Positions 35,471-46,000 of a stretch of DNA of 64,000 nucleotides are shown here, one piece after another. The DNA comes from Neisseriales bacterium (GTDB lineage Bacteria; Pseudomonadota; Gammaproteobacteria; Burkholderiales; UBA11063): positions 1 to 64,000 of the forward strand of contig SSGX01000038.1 in assembly GCA_008017155.1 (NCBI GenBank), read 5' to 3'. Below the pieces are notes generated by a model, which worked only from the letters and a program-made list of their open reading frames with translations, was not told where the DNA came from and did no database searches. A program made the position numbers and the translations under genes. Position 1 is the stretch's first letter; each line of letters starts with the position of its first letter.

Positions 35471-38400
35471 ATGTTTTGTAGATTTTTTATTTTGCGTCCG
35501 GTTTTGTCAATGGTAATTTCAATCATAATTACCATCGCTGGTCTAATTTCTATGGCAGTTTCTCCAATTGAACAATACCCATCAATTGTTCCGCCATGTT
35601 TAAATATTTCGGTGCCCTTTCCTGGAGCTAATGCTGAGACTATTGCTAATGCAGTAGCCGCACCGATCGAGGATCAGATGTCCGGGGTGGCTGGTATGAT
35701 TTATATGCAATCAGCAAGTCAAAATGGTAGTAATAGTTTGTCATTGAATGTTTATTTTCAAACTGGAACTAATCTACAGTTAGTTGAGGCTGATGCGTTA
35801 AATCGGATTAACACTGCAATGCCGCAGCTGCCTACTCAAGTACAAGCTCAGGGTGTAACTATGCGTTTGCAGAACCCTGATCTATTCATTGTAACGCCTT
35901 TCTACTCAGATACTGGTAGTCCTGATCAGTTATTTATTAGTAACTATGTACAGCGTTATGTATACCCACTGGTAGAACAAATACCCGGTGTTGGAGTAGT
36001 TTCAATATTAGGGCAACGTCAATTTGCAATGCGAATTTTGACTGATCCAAACAAATTAAAATACTATAATGTTAGTGTTGGAGATATAAAAAATGCAGTT
36101 AATGATCAGAACTGGCCATATGCAATTGGTTTGAATGCAATGGCGCCAATGTCTGGTCCGGAGAAATATAACTTTCTAATTAATTCTACTGGTTATATGA
36201 CTGACGAGTCTCAATTTGAAAATATAGTATTACGAGCAACGGAGAGTAATGCACAAATAGTAAGAATTAAAGATGTAGCTAAAGTTAAACTAGACGCTCA
36301 GCAATACATCACCTACTTTAAATCTGTTGTTCGCGATCCTAATTCTCATGAGCTAAAGGTAGTTCCAGCAACGGCTTTGGCATTGTACCTAGTGCCGGGT
36401 GCTAATCAGATTCAAGTTAAAAAAGATTATATGAATCTGCTAAATGAAGTCTCTAAGCATATGCCTAATGGGATTAAGTTTTATAATCACTATGACTCTT
36501 CTGAATTTGTAATTTTATCAGTTGAAGCTGTGATTTCAACCTTGATTATTGCCTTTATTTTGGTATTTTGTGTTGTAATGTTATTCCTTCAGAATATTAA
36601 AGGTACAATTATCCCGGTGATTGCGATACCAGTTGCGATTATCGGAACGTTTGCCGGAACGTTTGCCCTTGGTTTCTCGATTAATACTTTGACTCTATTT
36701 GGGATGGTATTAGCAATTGGGATCGTAGTTGATGATGCGATAGTGGTGCTTGAAAACGTTGAGCGCTTAATGGCGGAAGAGGGTTTAAATTCAGTTCAGG
36801 CTGCGATTAAAGGCATGGAACAGGTTGCTGCTCCTGTTATTGCTGTGGTTTGCGTTTTAAATGCCGTTTTTATTCCGGTTGCTTTTTTAGGTGGCTTTAG
36901 CGGTATTTTGATGCAACAGTTTGCGGTGACAATTGCAATTTCTGTATTGTTGTCTGGTATAGTTGCTCTTACGCTTACGCCAACTTTGTGTGCAATATTC
37001 TTGCGTAATGTTAAACATGGTGAACAACATAAATCTAAAATTAAGCCAATACAGTGGATATACTGGTTTTTTGATAAATTTAATGCCGGGTTTGTGAAAT
37101 TTCAAGATCTTTATATGGTCATTGTGGTTAAGATTATCGATAATGCTAAAAAAGCCATGATTGCTTGGGTTGTTGTTATTCTAGTTGTAATTGGAATGTT
37201 TATCAAGATTCCAACTGGGCTAGTTCCATTAGAAGATATGGGATATTATTATGATACTATTCATGTCAACTCGGGTGGTGCAATTGATTATAATGTTGAC
37301 GAAGCAATTTCATTGTCTAAAGACCTAATGGGGCATATTCCAGAGTTAGATCGGATTGCGATTTTGGGGGGTAAAGATATTGTTGATAATGGTTCTACTA
37401 AAACGAACACATCAACCTTGAGTATTATTTTGAGTGATTATGCACAACGTCCAAACGCAGATCAGGATGTTGATGCGATAATCAAGAAAACTTCCGCGCT
37501 TCAAAGTAAGCATCTACGAATAACAGGTTTTCCATACAATCAACCTCCTATTCGTGGGATGAGTACAACAGGAGGTGTTACCTTTTATCTTCAAACTGCT
37601 TTACCAGGTATTGGAACCCCTCAGCGGATACATGATGATGGGATTAAATTAGTAGAGTATCTTAAAAAAGAATATCCAGATGTAGTAGGTAGTGCTTTCC
37701 AGTTATATGATGTAAATACTCCTGAGATTAATGTTAAAGTTGATCCTCGTAAAGCATATATATATGGCGTGCCTTATGCAAATATTTTTAACGCACTACA
37801 GTCAACATTTGGTTTATTTTACATTAATTACTTTACTAAATGGAATGATCTGTGGTGGGTAATGGTACAAAGTGAGTATCAATATAGAAATAATCCAGAA
37901 TTGTTAAACGTCGTATATGCTAAAACAAGTGATGGAAAAAGAATGATTCCGGTTGGTAGTTTGGCAACATTTGAATATACTAATGGAGCAGAGTTAGTTA
38001 CTCGTATGAATGATTATCTCGGTAGTCAAATTATTGTTAATCCAAACCCTGTTACTCATGCCTCATCTGGTGATGTGATGAACGTTATACGTGATGCTGT
38101 GCCAAAAGTATTGGGCAAGGACTATTCTATTCAATGGTTTGGTCCATCCTATATGCAAAATTTAGCCGGGAATCAATCAGCTATTGCCTTCTCGCTTGGT
38201 TTAATTATGGTGTTTTTGATATTGGCTGCGTTATATGAGATGTGGGCATTACCAATGGCTATTATGATGGCATTGCCGTTTGCATTATTAGGAGCTGCCT
38301 TAACACTGTTGATATTTAGGATGGAGAATAACATTTATTTCCAAGTAAGTATGCTAACTTTGATTGGGCTTTCTGCCAAGAATGCTATTTTAATTGTAGA

Positions 38401-38677
38401 ATTTGCAATTGAGGCAGTGCGAAATGAAAATATGTCATATCGTTCGGCTGCCATTCATGCTGCTAAAGTTCGCTTTAGACCAATTATTATGACGTCTATT
38501 GCATTTATTTTGGGAGCTATCCCTTTGGCAACTGCAACTGGTGCTGGTGCTAACTCTCAGCATTCAGTAGGTTATGGTATTATTGGTGGAATGCTGGGAT
38601 CAACTTTAATTGCAACGTGTTTTGTACCATTATTCTTTGTTCTGGTAATGAACTTATCAAAAAAAGAAGAAAACTAA
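35471..38677 (+). CDS. RND multidrug efflux permease (HAE1, AcrB-like), copy 1
   Basis: A 1068-residue proton-driven pump with the usual two repeats of six membrane helices and large periplasmic loops. TM4 has the proton-relay pair Asp421/Asp422 (GIVVDDAIVVLENVER), TM10 has GLSAKNAILIVEFA with the relay Lys, and RFRPIIMTS carries the conserved Arg. It follows the adaptor gene by 90 bases and the TatT-like gene begins 1 base after its stop, so these three form one unit. Residues around PPCLNISVPFPGANAET are slightly unusual (PPTI is more common in this position). An outer-membrane channel gene is not present. Confidence 0.93.
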   Translation: MFCRFFILRPVLSMVISIIITIAGLISMAVSPIEQYPSIVPPCLNISVPFPGANAETIANAVAAPIEDQMSGVAGMIYMQSASQNGSNSLSLNVYFQTGTNLQLVEADALNRINTAMPQLPTQVQAQGVTMRLQNPDLFIVTPFYSDTGSPDQLFISNYVQRYVYPLVEQIPGVGVVSILGQRQFAMRILTDPNKLKYYNVSVGDIKNAVNDQNWPYAIGLNAMAPMSGPEKYNFLINSTGYMTDESQFENIVLRATESNAQIVRIKDVAKVKLDAQQYITYFKSVVRDPNSHELKVVPATALALYLVPGANQIQVKKDYMNLLNEVSKHMPNGIKFYNHYDSSEFVILSVEAVISTLIIAFILVFCVVMLFLQNIKGTIIPVIAIPVAIIGTFAGTFALGFSINTLTLFGMVLAIGIVVDDAIVVLENVERLMAEEGLNSVQAAIKGMEQVAAPVIAVVCVLNAVFIPVAFLGGFSGILMQQFAVTIAISVLLSGIVALTLTPTLCAIFLRNVKHGEQHKSKIKPIQWIYWFFDKFNAGFVKFQDLYMVIVVKIIDNAKKAMIAWVVVILVVIGMFIKIPTGLVPLEDMGYYYDTIHVNSGGAIDYNVDEAISLSKDLMGHIPELDRIAILGGKDIVDNGSTKTNTSTLSIILSDYAQRPNADQDVDAIIKKTSALQSKHLRITGFPYNQPPIRGMSTTGGVTFYLQTALPGIGTPQRIHDDGIKLVEYLKKEYPDVVGSAFQLYDVNTPEINVKVDPRKAYIYGVPYANIFNALQSTFGLFYINYFTKWNDLWWVMVQSEYQYRNNPELLNVVYAKTSDGKRMIPVGSLATFEYTNGAELVTRMNDYLGSQIIVNPNPVTHASSGDVMNVIRDAVPKVLGKDYSIQWFGPSYMQNLAGNQSAIAFSLGLIMVFLILAALYEMWALPMAIMMALPFALLGAALTLLIFRMENNIYFQVSMLTLIGLSAKNAILIVEFAIEAVRNENMSYRSAAIHAAKVRFRPIIMTSIAFILGAIPLATATGAGANSQHSVGYGIIGGMLGSTLIATCFVPLFFVLVMNLSKKEEN

Positions 38678-38678
38678 T

Positions 38679-39545
38679 ATGCGTAATTTGACATTGATTA
38701 CTTTAGCTACAGCAGGATTTTCATATGCTGCTGTAGTATTTGCTGTAGGTAATACTGAGTCTACTCTAGTTAAAAAGATAGGCTTAGAATCAGTTCCTTT
38801 GACAAATGAATCTGAATTAAAGAGGTTCGTGCTTAATCCCAGTGAACCATTAAGTAATAAGCTTTTAGATTATGCATGGCAAAATCGTGAGAATATAGAT
38901 AATCAGAAAATGATAGCTTCTTATCTTGCACGCAAACCAAATATTCCGAAAAATTATGATGTGGCGTGGAAGACTGCTAGATTAGTATATTTTATAGGCA
39001 ACTATGGTTATGGTGAGAAAGAATTTCTTGATACAGAATCCGGTGCACAACTATTTTATTATGGAATAGCAGCAGCACAAAAAGCTACTGAGTTAAATGG
39101 GAAGGGTATTGAGGGTTATTATTGGTATGCATATTGCCAGAGTGCTTATGGACGAGCTAAAAGTGTATTAGCAATGGCAGCAAATGCTAATGATGCTATG
39201 CCAGCTCTTCGAAAAGCAATAGAGCTTAACCCTAGTTATGGTAATTATGGTGCGGAGAGAATGCTTGGATTCTATTACCAAGAAATTCCAGTTATCTTTG
39301 GGGGAAGTGAAGATAAAGCACTTGAGTTAATTAAATCTGCAGTTGCTAAAGCACCTCAAGATAGGAGTAACTGGGTAGCTCTTGGTCAATATTATAATCA
39401 TTTTGGTTATTATGAAAGTGGCGGTCAAGCTTGTAAGAAAGCTTTAAATGTAGCAAATATAGATGGTGAATTTGAGGAGCTGCGTTATATGCGAGAAGCC
39501 AAAGAGTGTGTAGATAAAGCAAAATCAAGAGAAATGAGCAACTAA
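38679..39545 (+). CDS. Exported TPR-like protein resembling TRAP-associated TatT
   Basis: A 288-residue helical protein with a signal peptide (hydrophobic about 5-21, YAAVVFAVG). KGIEGYYWYAYCQSAYGRAK (130s), then ALRKAIELNPSYGNYGAERM, YYQEIPVIFGGSEDKALELI and SAVAKAPQDRSNWVALGQYY follow the degenerate TPR pattern of TatT (TRAP-T component) proteins, including the P..GG turn. TatT of Treponema works with a TRAP transporter, but here the gene is fused to an RND operon with a 1-base gap. It may act as a periplasmic accessory of the pump. The link is by position only. Confidence 0.6.
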   Translation: MRNLTLITLATAGFSYAAVVFAVGNTESTLVKKIGLESVPLTNESELKRFVLNPSEPLSNKLLDYAWQNRENIDNQKMIASYLARKPNIPKNYDVAWKTARLVYFIGNYGYGEKEFLDTESGAQLFYYGIAAAQKATELNGKGIEGYYWYAYCQSAYGRAKSVLAMAANANDAMPALRKAIELNPSYGNYGAERMLGFYYQEIPVIFGGSEDKALELIKSAVAKAPQDRSNWVALGQYYNHFGYYESGGQACKKALNVANIDGEFEELRYMREAKECVDKAKSREMSN

Positions 39546-39941
39546 GTTATACAAAAATAAAGGTTTTGGTTAGAGTATCTTTCGAGCTTATCTTTTTTGT
39601 CCTTAATTAATTTTCTGAACAGATAACTAGATTAATATCTATATTTCTGGCCTAATAGTAGACTCTTTATGGTTCTTGGTTTTTATTGTCGTAATAATAA
39701 GTTATTCTCGTAATACAGTATATGATAATTACGATAAAGATCTCGATGTGCCCTCTAGCCGTTATCATTTTTGTTAAGTCATGCCAGTAATTATGTGTAT
39801 AATAGCTGGCTATAGCTCCTACTTTAACTCCAGAATGTTAGAATATAAATAATTAAATTCAGCTAAATTATAATTTTAGGTTATGCAAATGGTGAAGATT
39901 TTAATAGACTTAGGTTTTAATAAGGTTAAAATGTTCCTGAT
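39546..39941. other. 396-base intergenic region before the second RND gene
   Basis: AT-rich, with no clear terminator, repeat or RNA gene. The minus strand holds a stretch of 55 codons without a stop (about 39667-39834) whose last part could encode a 33-residue peptide with a hydrophobic segment (39768 to 39667). It has no recognisable ribosome binding site, and such open stretches arise easily in AT-rich DNA. The region presumably contains the promoter for the following two RND genes. Confidence 0.4.
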
Positions 39942-42900
39942 ATGCGTTTAAATATTTTCATTCGTCGTCCAATTCTTGCTACAGTAATCTCGCTAATCAT
40001 TATGCTATGCGGTGCTGTAGCTATGATGAATCTGCCAGTTAGCCAATTTCCCAATATATCTCCACCAACTATTTCTATTAGTGCTTCATATCCTGGTGCC
40101 AATGCTGAAACGGGAGCAAAGGTAGTTGCAGCCCAAATTGAGAATCAGCTTAATGGTGTAGCGAACTTGATGTATATGATGACTTCAACTACATCGACAG
40201 GTACGATCTCTATTACTCTTTACTATAACGTTGGTACTGATACTAACTACGCGATTAATGAAGTACTAAATCGTCTTCAGGCTGCAATGCCATTATTACC
40301 CACGACAGTCCAACAGCAGGGGGTAACCGCGCGGAAGAGTTCACCAGATATGTTGATGATGGTATCCTATTATTCTGATCCGTATATAGACCCTAAGTGG
40401 GTGAGTGAATATTTACAGCGCACCGTAGAAAATGATTTGTTACTACTACCTACGATTGGTACGGTAAGTGTTTTTGGCTCTGGTTCATACGCAATAAATG
40501 TCTGGTTTGATCCAAATAAGATGCAGCGATATAGTGTGACTGTGAATGATCTGCAAAGTGCAATTCAGGATCAGAATGAGGAGTATATTGTTGGGCGCAG
40601 TAATGCTGTTCCAAATGAAGCAGAAAGTAAACTGACCATTAATATGACCGGTCAACCAATGTATTCAACTCCTGAACAGTTTGGTAATATTATTCTTAAA
40701 AATAATAATAACCAGACAGTAAGAATAAAAGATGTGGCTAGGGTTGAACTTGGCTCTAATAACTACAACACAATTGCTCAAGTTAATTATCGAGATGAAA
40801 AAGGTAATTTTAAGAATTATCCATGTACCTTGATGTTTATTTATACCGTACCAAATGCTAATCAGCTAGAGGCTAGACAACAGGTACTAGATAAAATTGC
40901 CGAAGATGCTAAACGCTTCCCATTTGGGCTTAAATATCGGGTAACACTAGATAACTCGAGATTTGTTGCAGCTTCAGTGAAAAACGTGAATGAGACACTA
41001 CGGATTGCATTTGTCCTTGTGGCTGTTATTATCTACTTATTCCTCCAAAATTGGCGGGCTAGTGTTATTGCTATTTGTACGATTCCTGTATCTGTTATTG
41101 GTACCATGGCTTGTCTATATATGGCGGGATTCTCTTTAAATACCCTAAGTTTATTTGCGATGATTCTTGCAATTGGGATTGTGGTTGATGATGCAATTGT
41201 TATTGTTGAAAATATTGAACGGCTCCGTGAAGAACATCCTGATTGGACATTGCGTCGGGTAATTGAAGAAACAATGCAGGAGGTCTTTGGTGCAATTGTT
41301 GCGATTGTACTAGTTCTTAGCGTGGTATTTGTTCCTGTTATGGCTCTTGGTGGGTTAAGTGGGATAATGTATCGCCAATTTGCTGTAACAATAGCTTGTG
41401 CGGTTGTTCTATCTGGTATTTGTGCGCTTACTTTTACCCCTGCGATTAGTCATTTGATCTTGAAATCAAACATGGAGAAGCCAAAGTTTCTGGCTTGGTT
41501 TGATATTTGGTTTGCCAAACTAACCAAGATTTATGTAGGCATCGCGACTTATCTTGTGTATCATAAAAAAACTGCTATTATGGTTTGGCTTGCAGTTGTA
41601 ATTGGTATGGGTGCAATGTTTAAGGCTGTTTCACTTGGCTTTGTACCTAGTGAAGATCAGGGGCTTATTTTCTCAACGATTAATCTGCCATCGTCAAGTA
41701 GTCTTGAGGCAACTAAGGCTAAAGTAAATCAGATGGTTGAGAAGCTTACTAAAAATCCTAGTATTGACACTATCACTAGTGTAACTGGTCTTGATTTCCT
41801 TGATTTTAGTAGCCAGAAGACTTATTCTGCTTCGATCTTTATTGTACTTAAAGACTGGGATTTACGTAAGACAAAAAGTAGTAGTGCAGATTACATCATT
41901 AATCAGGTAAATGAATTTGGTGCACATGAACCAGGGATGGTAATCCGTGCATTTAATCAACCAGCAATTCGTGGGCTAAGTACAACTGGAGGTTTGGAGT
42001 TTTTTATTGAAGATCGTGTAATTGGTGATCCTAAGAAGCTTCAAAAAGTGGTGGCACAATTTATTGAACGGATGAAAAAGCATAAGGAAGTTGCTGCCGG
42101 TTTCCAAACTTTAGATACTAATGTACTTAGTATGTCAATTTTGCCAGATGTTGACCGTGCTAAATTTTATGGCGTAAATTTAAATACTGTTTATGACTCA
42201 GTTCAGGCAATGTATAGTAGTTATTATGTAAACTATGCTTACATCATGCAGGATCTTGTTTGGGTGATATTAGAGGCTGATTATCGCTTCCGAGCAACTT
42301 TACAAAATCTAGATAATGTCTTTGTTCATTCAACTACAACAGATAAGATGATTCCAATTAATAGTGTGGTTAAAATTGGAACTTCTACTGATGCTCAGGT
42401 AATTCAACGGTTTCAGGATTATTTTGCTTCCAAAGTAACATTGATCCCGGCTCCAGGGTATTCGATGGCGGATGTAATGAAAATTGTAGTTAATGAAGTT
42501 CAAAATATTCCTAAAGGGTATAATTACGACTGGTTTGGTACTAGCTTTCAGCAGCAGCAATCAAAATCAACCTCTGGAATAGCATTCCTATTTTCGTTGA
42601 TAATGATTTATTTGGTATTGGCTGCACTTTATGAAATGTGGCGTTTACCATGGGTAGTTATGTTGGGTATTCCGTGTGCACTATTCGGTTCGGCAGCTAT
42701 TCTTTTAATTAGTGGACGAACTAATGACTTATATTTCCAGATTAGTCTACTGGCACTACTTGGTTTATCTGCAAAAAATATAATCTTATTAACCGAATTT
42801 GCCCTACAGATTATGAAAACTGGAGTAAATTCTGAAGAAAGCGCTATTCACTCATTAGAGTTGCGGTTTAGACCAATAGTTATGACTTCGGTTACATTTA

Positions 42901-43067
42901 TATTTGGTACTTTGCCTTTGGTGTTTGCTGACGGTGCTGGTGCCAATGCGCAACATTCTGTTGGCTTGGGTATTATTGGTGGTATACTTGGTTCTGTTCT
43001 AATTGGAACATTACTAACTCCGGCATTTTTTGCTATGATTATGAAGAACAAAAAAGTTAAAAAGTAA
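39942..43067 (+). CDS. RND multidrug efflux permease (HAE1), copy 2
   Basis: A 1041-residue AcrB-like pump. It starts MRLNIFIRRPILATVISLII; TM4 carries Asp416/Asp417 (GIVVDDAIVIVENIERL), TM10 has GLSAKNIILLTEFAL, and RFRPIVMTS follows, so the proton relay is complete. NQPAIRGLSTTGGLEFFIED is the usual porter-domain signature. It is followed after 32 bases by a third RND gene, with no adaptor or outer-membrane channel gene between. It may pair with the adaptor at 34109 or an adaptor elsewhere, or form a mixed trimer with copy 3 as MdtB and MdtC do. Confidence 0.93.
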   Translation: MRLNIFIRRPILATVISLIIMLCGAVAMMNLPVSQFPNISPPTISISASYPGANAETGAKVVAAQIENQLNGVANLMYMMTSTTSTGTISITLYYNVGTDTNYAINEVLNRLQAAMPLLPTTVQQQGVTARKSSPDMLMMVSYYSDPYIDPKWVSEYLQRTVENDLLLLPTIGTVSVFGSGSYAINVWFDPNKMQRYSVTVNDLQSAIQDQNEEYIVGRSNAVPNEAESKLTINMTGQPMYSTPEQFGNIILKNNNNQTVRIKDVARVELGSNNYNTIAQVNYRDEKGNFKNYPCTLMFIYTVPNANQLEARQQVLDKIAEDAKRFPFGLKYRVTLDNSRFVAASVKNVNETLRIAFVLVAVIIYLFLQNWRASVIAICTIPVSVIGTMACLYMAGFSLNTLSLFAMILAIGIVVDDAIVIVENIERLREEHPDWTLRRVIEETMQEVFGAIVAIVLVLSVVFVPVMALGGLSGIMYRQFAVTIACAVVLSGICALTFTPAISHLILKSNMEKPKFLAWFDIWFAKLTKIYVGIATYLVYHKKTAIMVWLAVVIGMGAMFKAVSLGFVPSEDQGLIFSTINLPSSSSLEATKAKVNQMVEKLTKNPSIDTITSVTGLDFLDFSSQKTYSASIFIVLKDWDLRKTKSSSADYIINQVNEFGAHEPGMVIRAFNQPAIRGLSTTGGLEFFIEDRVIGDPKKLQKVVAQFIERMKKHKEVAAGFQTLDTNVLSMSILPDVDRAKFYGVNLNTVYDSVQAMYSSYYVNYAYIMQDLVWVILEADYRFRATLQNLDNVFVHSTTTDKMIPINSVVKIGTSTDAQVIQRFQDYFASKVTLIPAPGYSMADVMKIVVNEVQNIPKGYNYDWFGTSFQQQQSKSTSGIAFLFSLIMIYLVLAALYEMWRLPWVVMLGIPCALFGSAAILLISGRTNDLYFQISLLALLGLSAKNIILLTEFALQIMKTGVNSEESAIHSLELRFRPIVMTSVTFIFGTLPLVFADGAGANAQHSVGLGIIGGILGSVLIGTLLTPAFFAMIMKNKKVKK

Positions 43068-43099
43068 TTACAAAATAATTTTATTAAATTAGGTATTCT

Positions 43100-46000
43100 A
43101 TGCTACGGTTTTTTATTAATAATCCTGTATTTTCATCGGTAGTTTCAATTATTATCGTGATTTGTGGTCTAGTGGCTATTTTCAATTTGCCATTGGCTGA
43201 ATATCCAAATATTGCACCACCAACGATTACAATTACTGCCCACTATCCAGGTGCCAATGCAGAGACCATACAGAAAACTGTAGCTTCACCGATTGAAGAT
43301 CAGGTAAATGGTGCTAATCAGATGATTTATATGAATTCAGTGATGTCTAGTAATGGAGATTACAATCTGGTAGTTACTTTTGCTGTTGGTACTAATCTGA
43401 ATGCCGTTATTGGTGATGTACTGAATCGTTTAAATACTGCTTTGCCTATGCTACCGCAGATTGTTCAAGATCTTGGTGTTACAATGCGAAAAAGTTCGCA
43501 AAATGTATTGATGTCAATCTCAATGCAAACAGATGGACGTCAAGATCAAGTTTATTTGAGTAACTATACCTATCGAGCTGTTTATACTGAGCTGGTTCGG
43601 GTAAAAGGTGTTGGAGATGTTCAGATGGCTGGTGCACGGACGTATTCAATGCGGATTTGGTTACAACCAGATAAAATGCAGAAACTCGGTGTTACACTTA
43701 CCGATGTTGAAAATGCAATTAATGAACAGAACGTTCAGGTCGCAGTAGGTCAGGTAGCAGCACCGCCAGCAACAGGTCCAAGTTTGATGACTATAAATCT
43801 TGTTGGTCAGAGTTACTACAGCGATCCGAAGCAATTTGAACAAATTGTCGTAAGAAATAGTGGGGTCCAGTATATCCGTATTAAAGATATTGCACGGGTA
43901 GAACTGGGGGCATTTAGTTATGATACGATCAACAAGCTTGATCACGATTCGAATATTGGTTTACAGATTTATCTTGATCCGAGTGCGAATCAGTTGGCAA
44001 CTCATGCCGCGATTATGGCAACTATGGAGCGTCTAGGTAAGCAGTTCCCAGATGGAATTACTTATAAAGTATCGTTTGATAATACCAAATTTATCAAAAA
44101 AGCCTTAACAAATGTAGCTGAGACCTTACGTGATGCCTGCATTCTAGTTGTATTAGTGGTTTTCTTATTCTTACAAAAAGGTCGGGCAACACTTATTCCG
44201 ATTCTAACCATTCCGGTTGCAGTTGTTGGTACTTTTGCAGGGATGTATGCTACTGGATTTAGTATCAATAATCTGACTCTTTTTGGCTTGATTTTGTCAA
44301 TTGGTATCGTGGTCGATGATTCAATCGTGGTTATCGAAAACGTTGAACGGATTATGGAACAGCAAAAATGTAGTGCCAAAGAAGCTAGTATTAAGTCGAT
44401 GGAAGAAGTTGCTAGTGCCCTGATTGCGATTGTATTGGTACTATGTTGTGCCTTTATTCCTTCAGCATTTTTAGGTGGATTAACTGGGATACTTTATCAG
44501 CAGTTTGCGGTAACAATTGCAATTTCTGTAGTTTTATCAGGGATTGTCGCATTAACTTTGACACCTGCTTTATGTGCGATAATGCTTAAAGATGGGCATC
44601 AGGTAGAAGTTAAAAACAGATTTTTCGTTGCTTTTAATAAAGGCTTTGAGAAATTTACTGATGCATACATTTTTGCTGTAAAACTTTTACTTGAAAAACG
44701 TAAGTTATTCATGGGTGTATTTGGTGGAGTTCTCATCCTTACTACCTTTATTTACTATATTATGCCAGTTGGTTTTATACCGAATGAAGATAAAGGGTTT
44801 TTTATGACCCAAATTACGCTGCCAAATAATGCATCCTTACAACGTACTGAGAAAGTAACCGATGATTTTGTTACCTATCTTCTAAAAGATAAGAAAAATA
44901 TTGAAAATAGTATTAGTCTGATCGGTGTTGATCAGCTACATGCTGGTTCGGTAAAAACCAATGTGACTACTGTAACTGCTGACTTAGTTGATTGGGATGA
45001 ACGTAAGGATGATGTCAACGTTCTAATTGATCGGGCAAACGAATTTGGAAAAACCTACAAGGGAGCAAATATTCTTGCCTATAACCAGCCTGCTATTGAT
45101 GGTATTAGTAATACCAACGGTATTGAAATGTATATTCAGGATAAGGTAACTGGTAGTTATGTTGATTTGGATAATTATGCTAAAAAAATGACGACTGAGT
45201 TAAATAAAAGTCCATTGGTAGCAAGAAGTTACTATACTTTTAATCCATATAATCAGGCGTATAATGTATTGGTCGATGTCGATCGTGCCAAATTTTATGG
45301 TTTACAAATTTCAGATGTATATAACCTACTTGAGGCTAACTATGGACCAGATTTAGTAAATTACTTCTACCGGATGGGGGATTTATTTTGGGTAACGGTT
45401 CAAAGTGATTTTGATTATCGTAAGAGTCCGGAACAATTAGATAACCTTTATGTAAGAAACTCAAGTGAATCAATGGTGCCAGTTAATTCTGTGGTTAAAA
45501 CTAGTATGTCAACTTCACCAGATGTGATTGAGCGGGTTAATGATTATCTCGCAACAAAAATTGTTGTTGAACCAAAAGATGGTGTAACTATTTCACAAAT
45601 TATGCAATTGATGAATGATGTTGCTGCCAAAATCCTACCTAAAGAATATAGTTATACTTGGTATGGGGTTGCTTATCAGCAGGCAAATACTGGAACAACG
45701 TCAACCTTTGCCTTTGCTTTTGGTATGATTATGATCTTCCTAGTGTTGGCTGGACAATATGAAATGTGGCGTTTACCATTTGTGGTGATAATGGGTATAC
45801 CATTTGCGCTATTTGGTGCTGGAGCTATTTTATTAATGCGTGGCTTAGATAATGATCTCTATTTCCAGATTAGCCTGATTACCTTACTAGGCTTATCCGC
45901 TAAGAATGCGATTCTGATTGTTGAATTTGCGGTAGAACACTGGCGCGAAGGTGCAAGTACAGTTGATTCAGTGTTAATCGCAGCTAGACAACGGTTTAGA

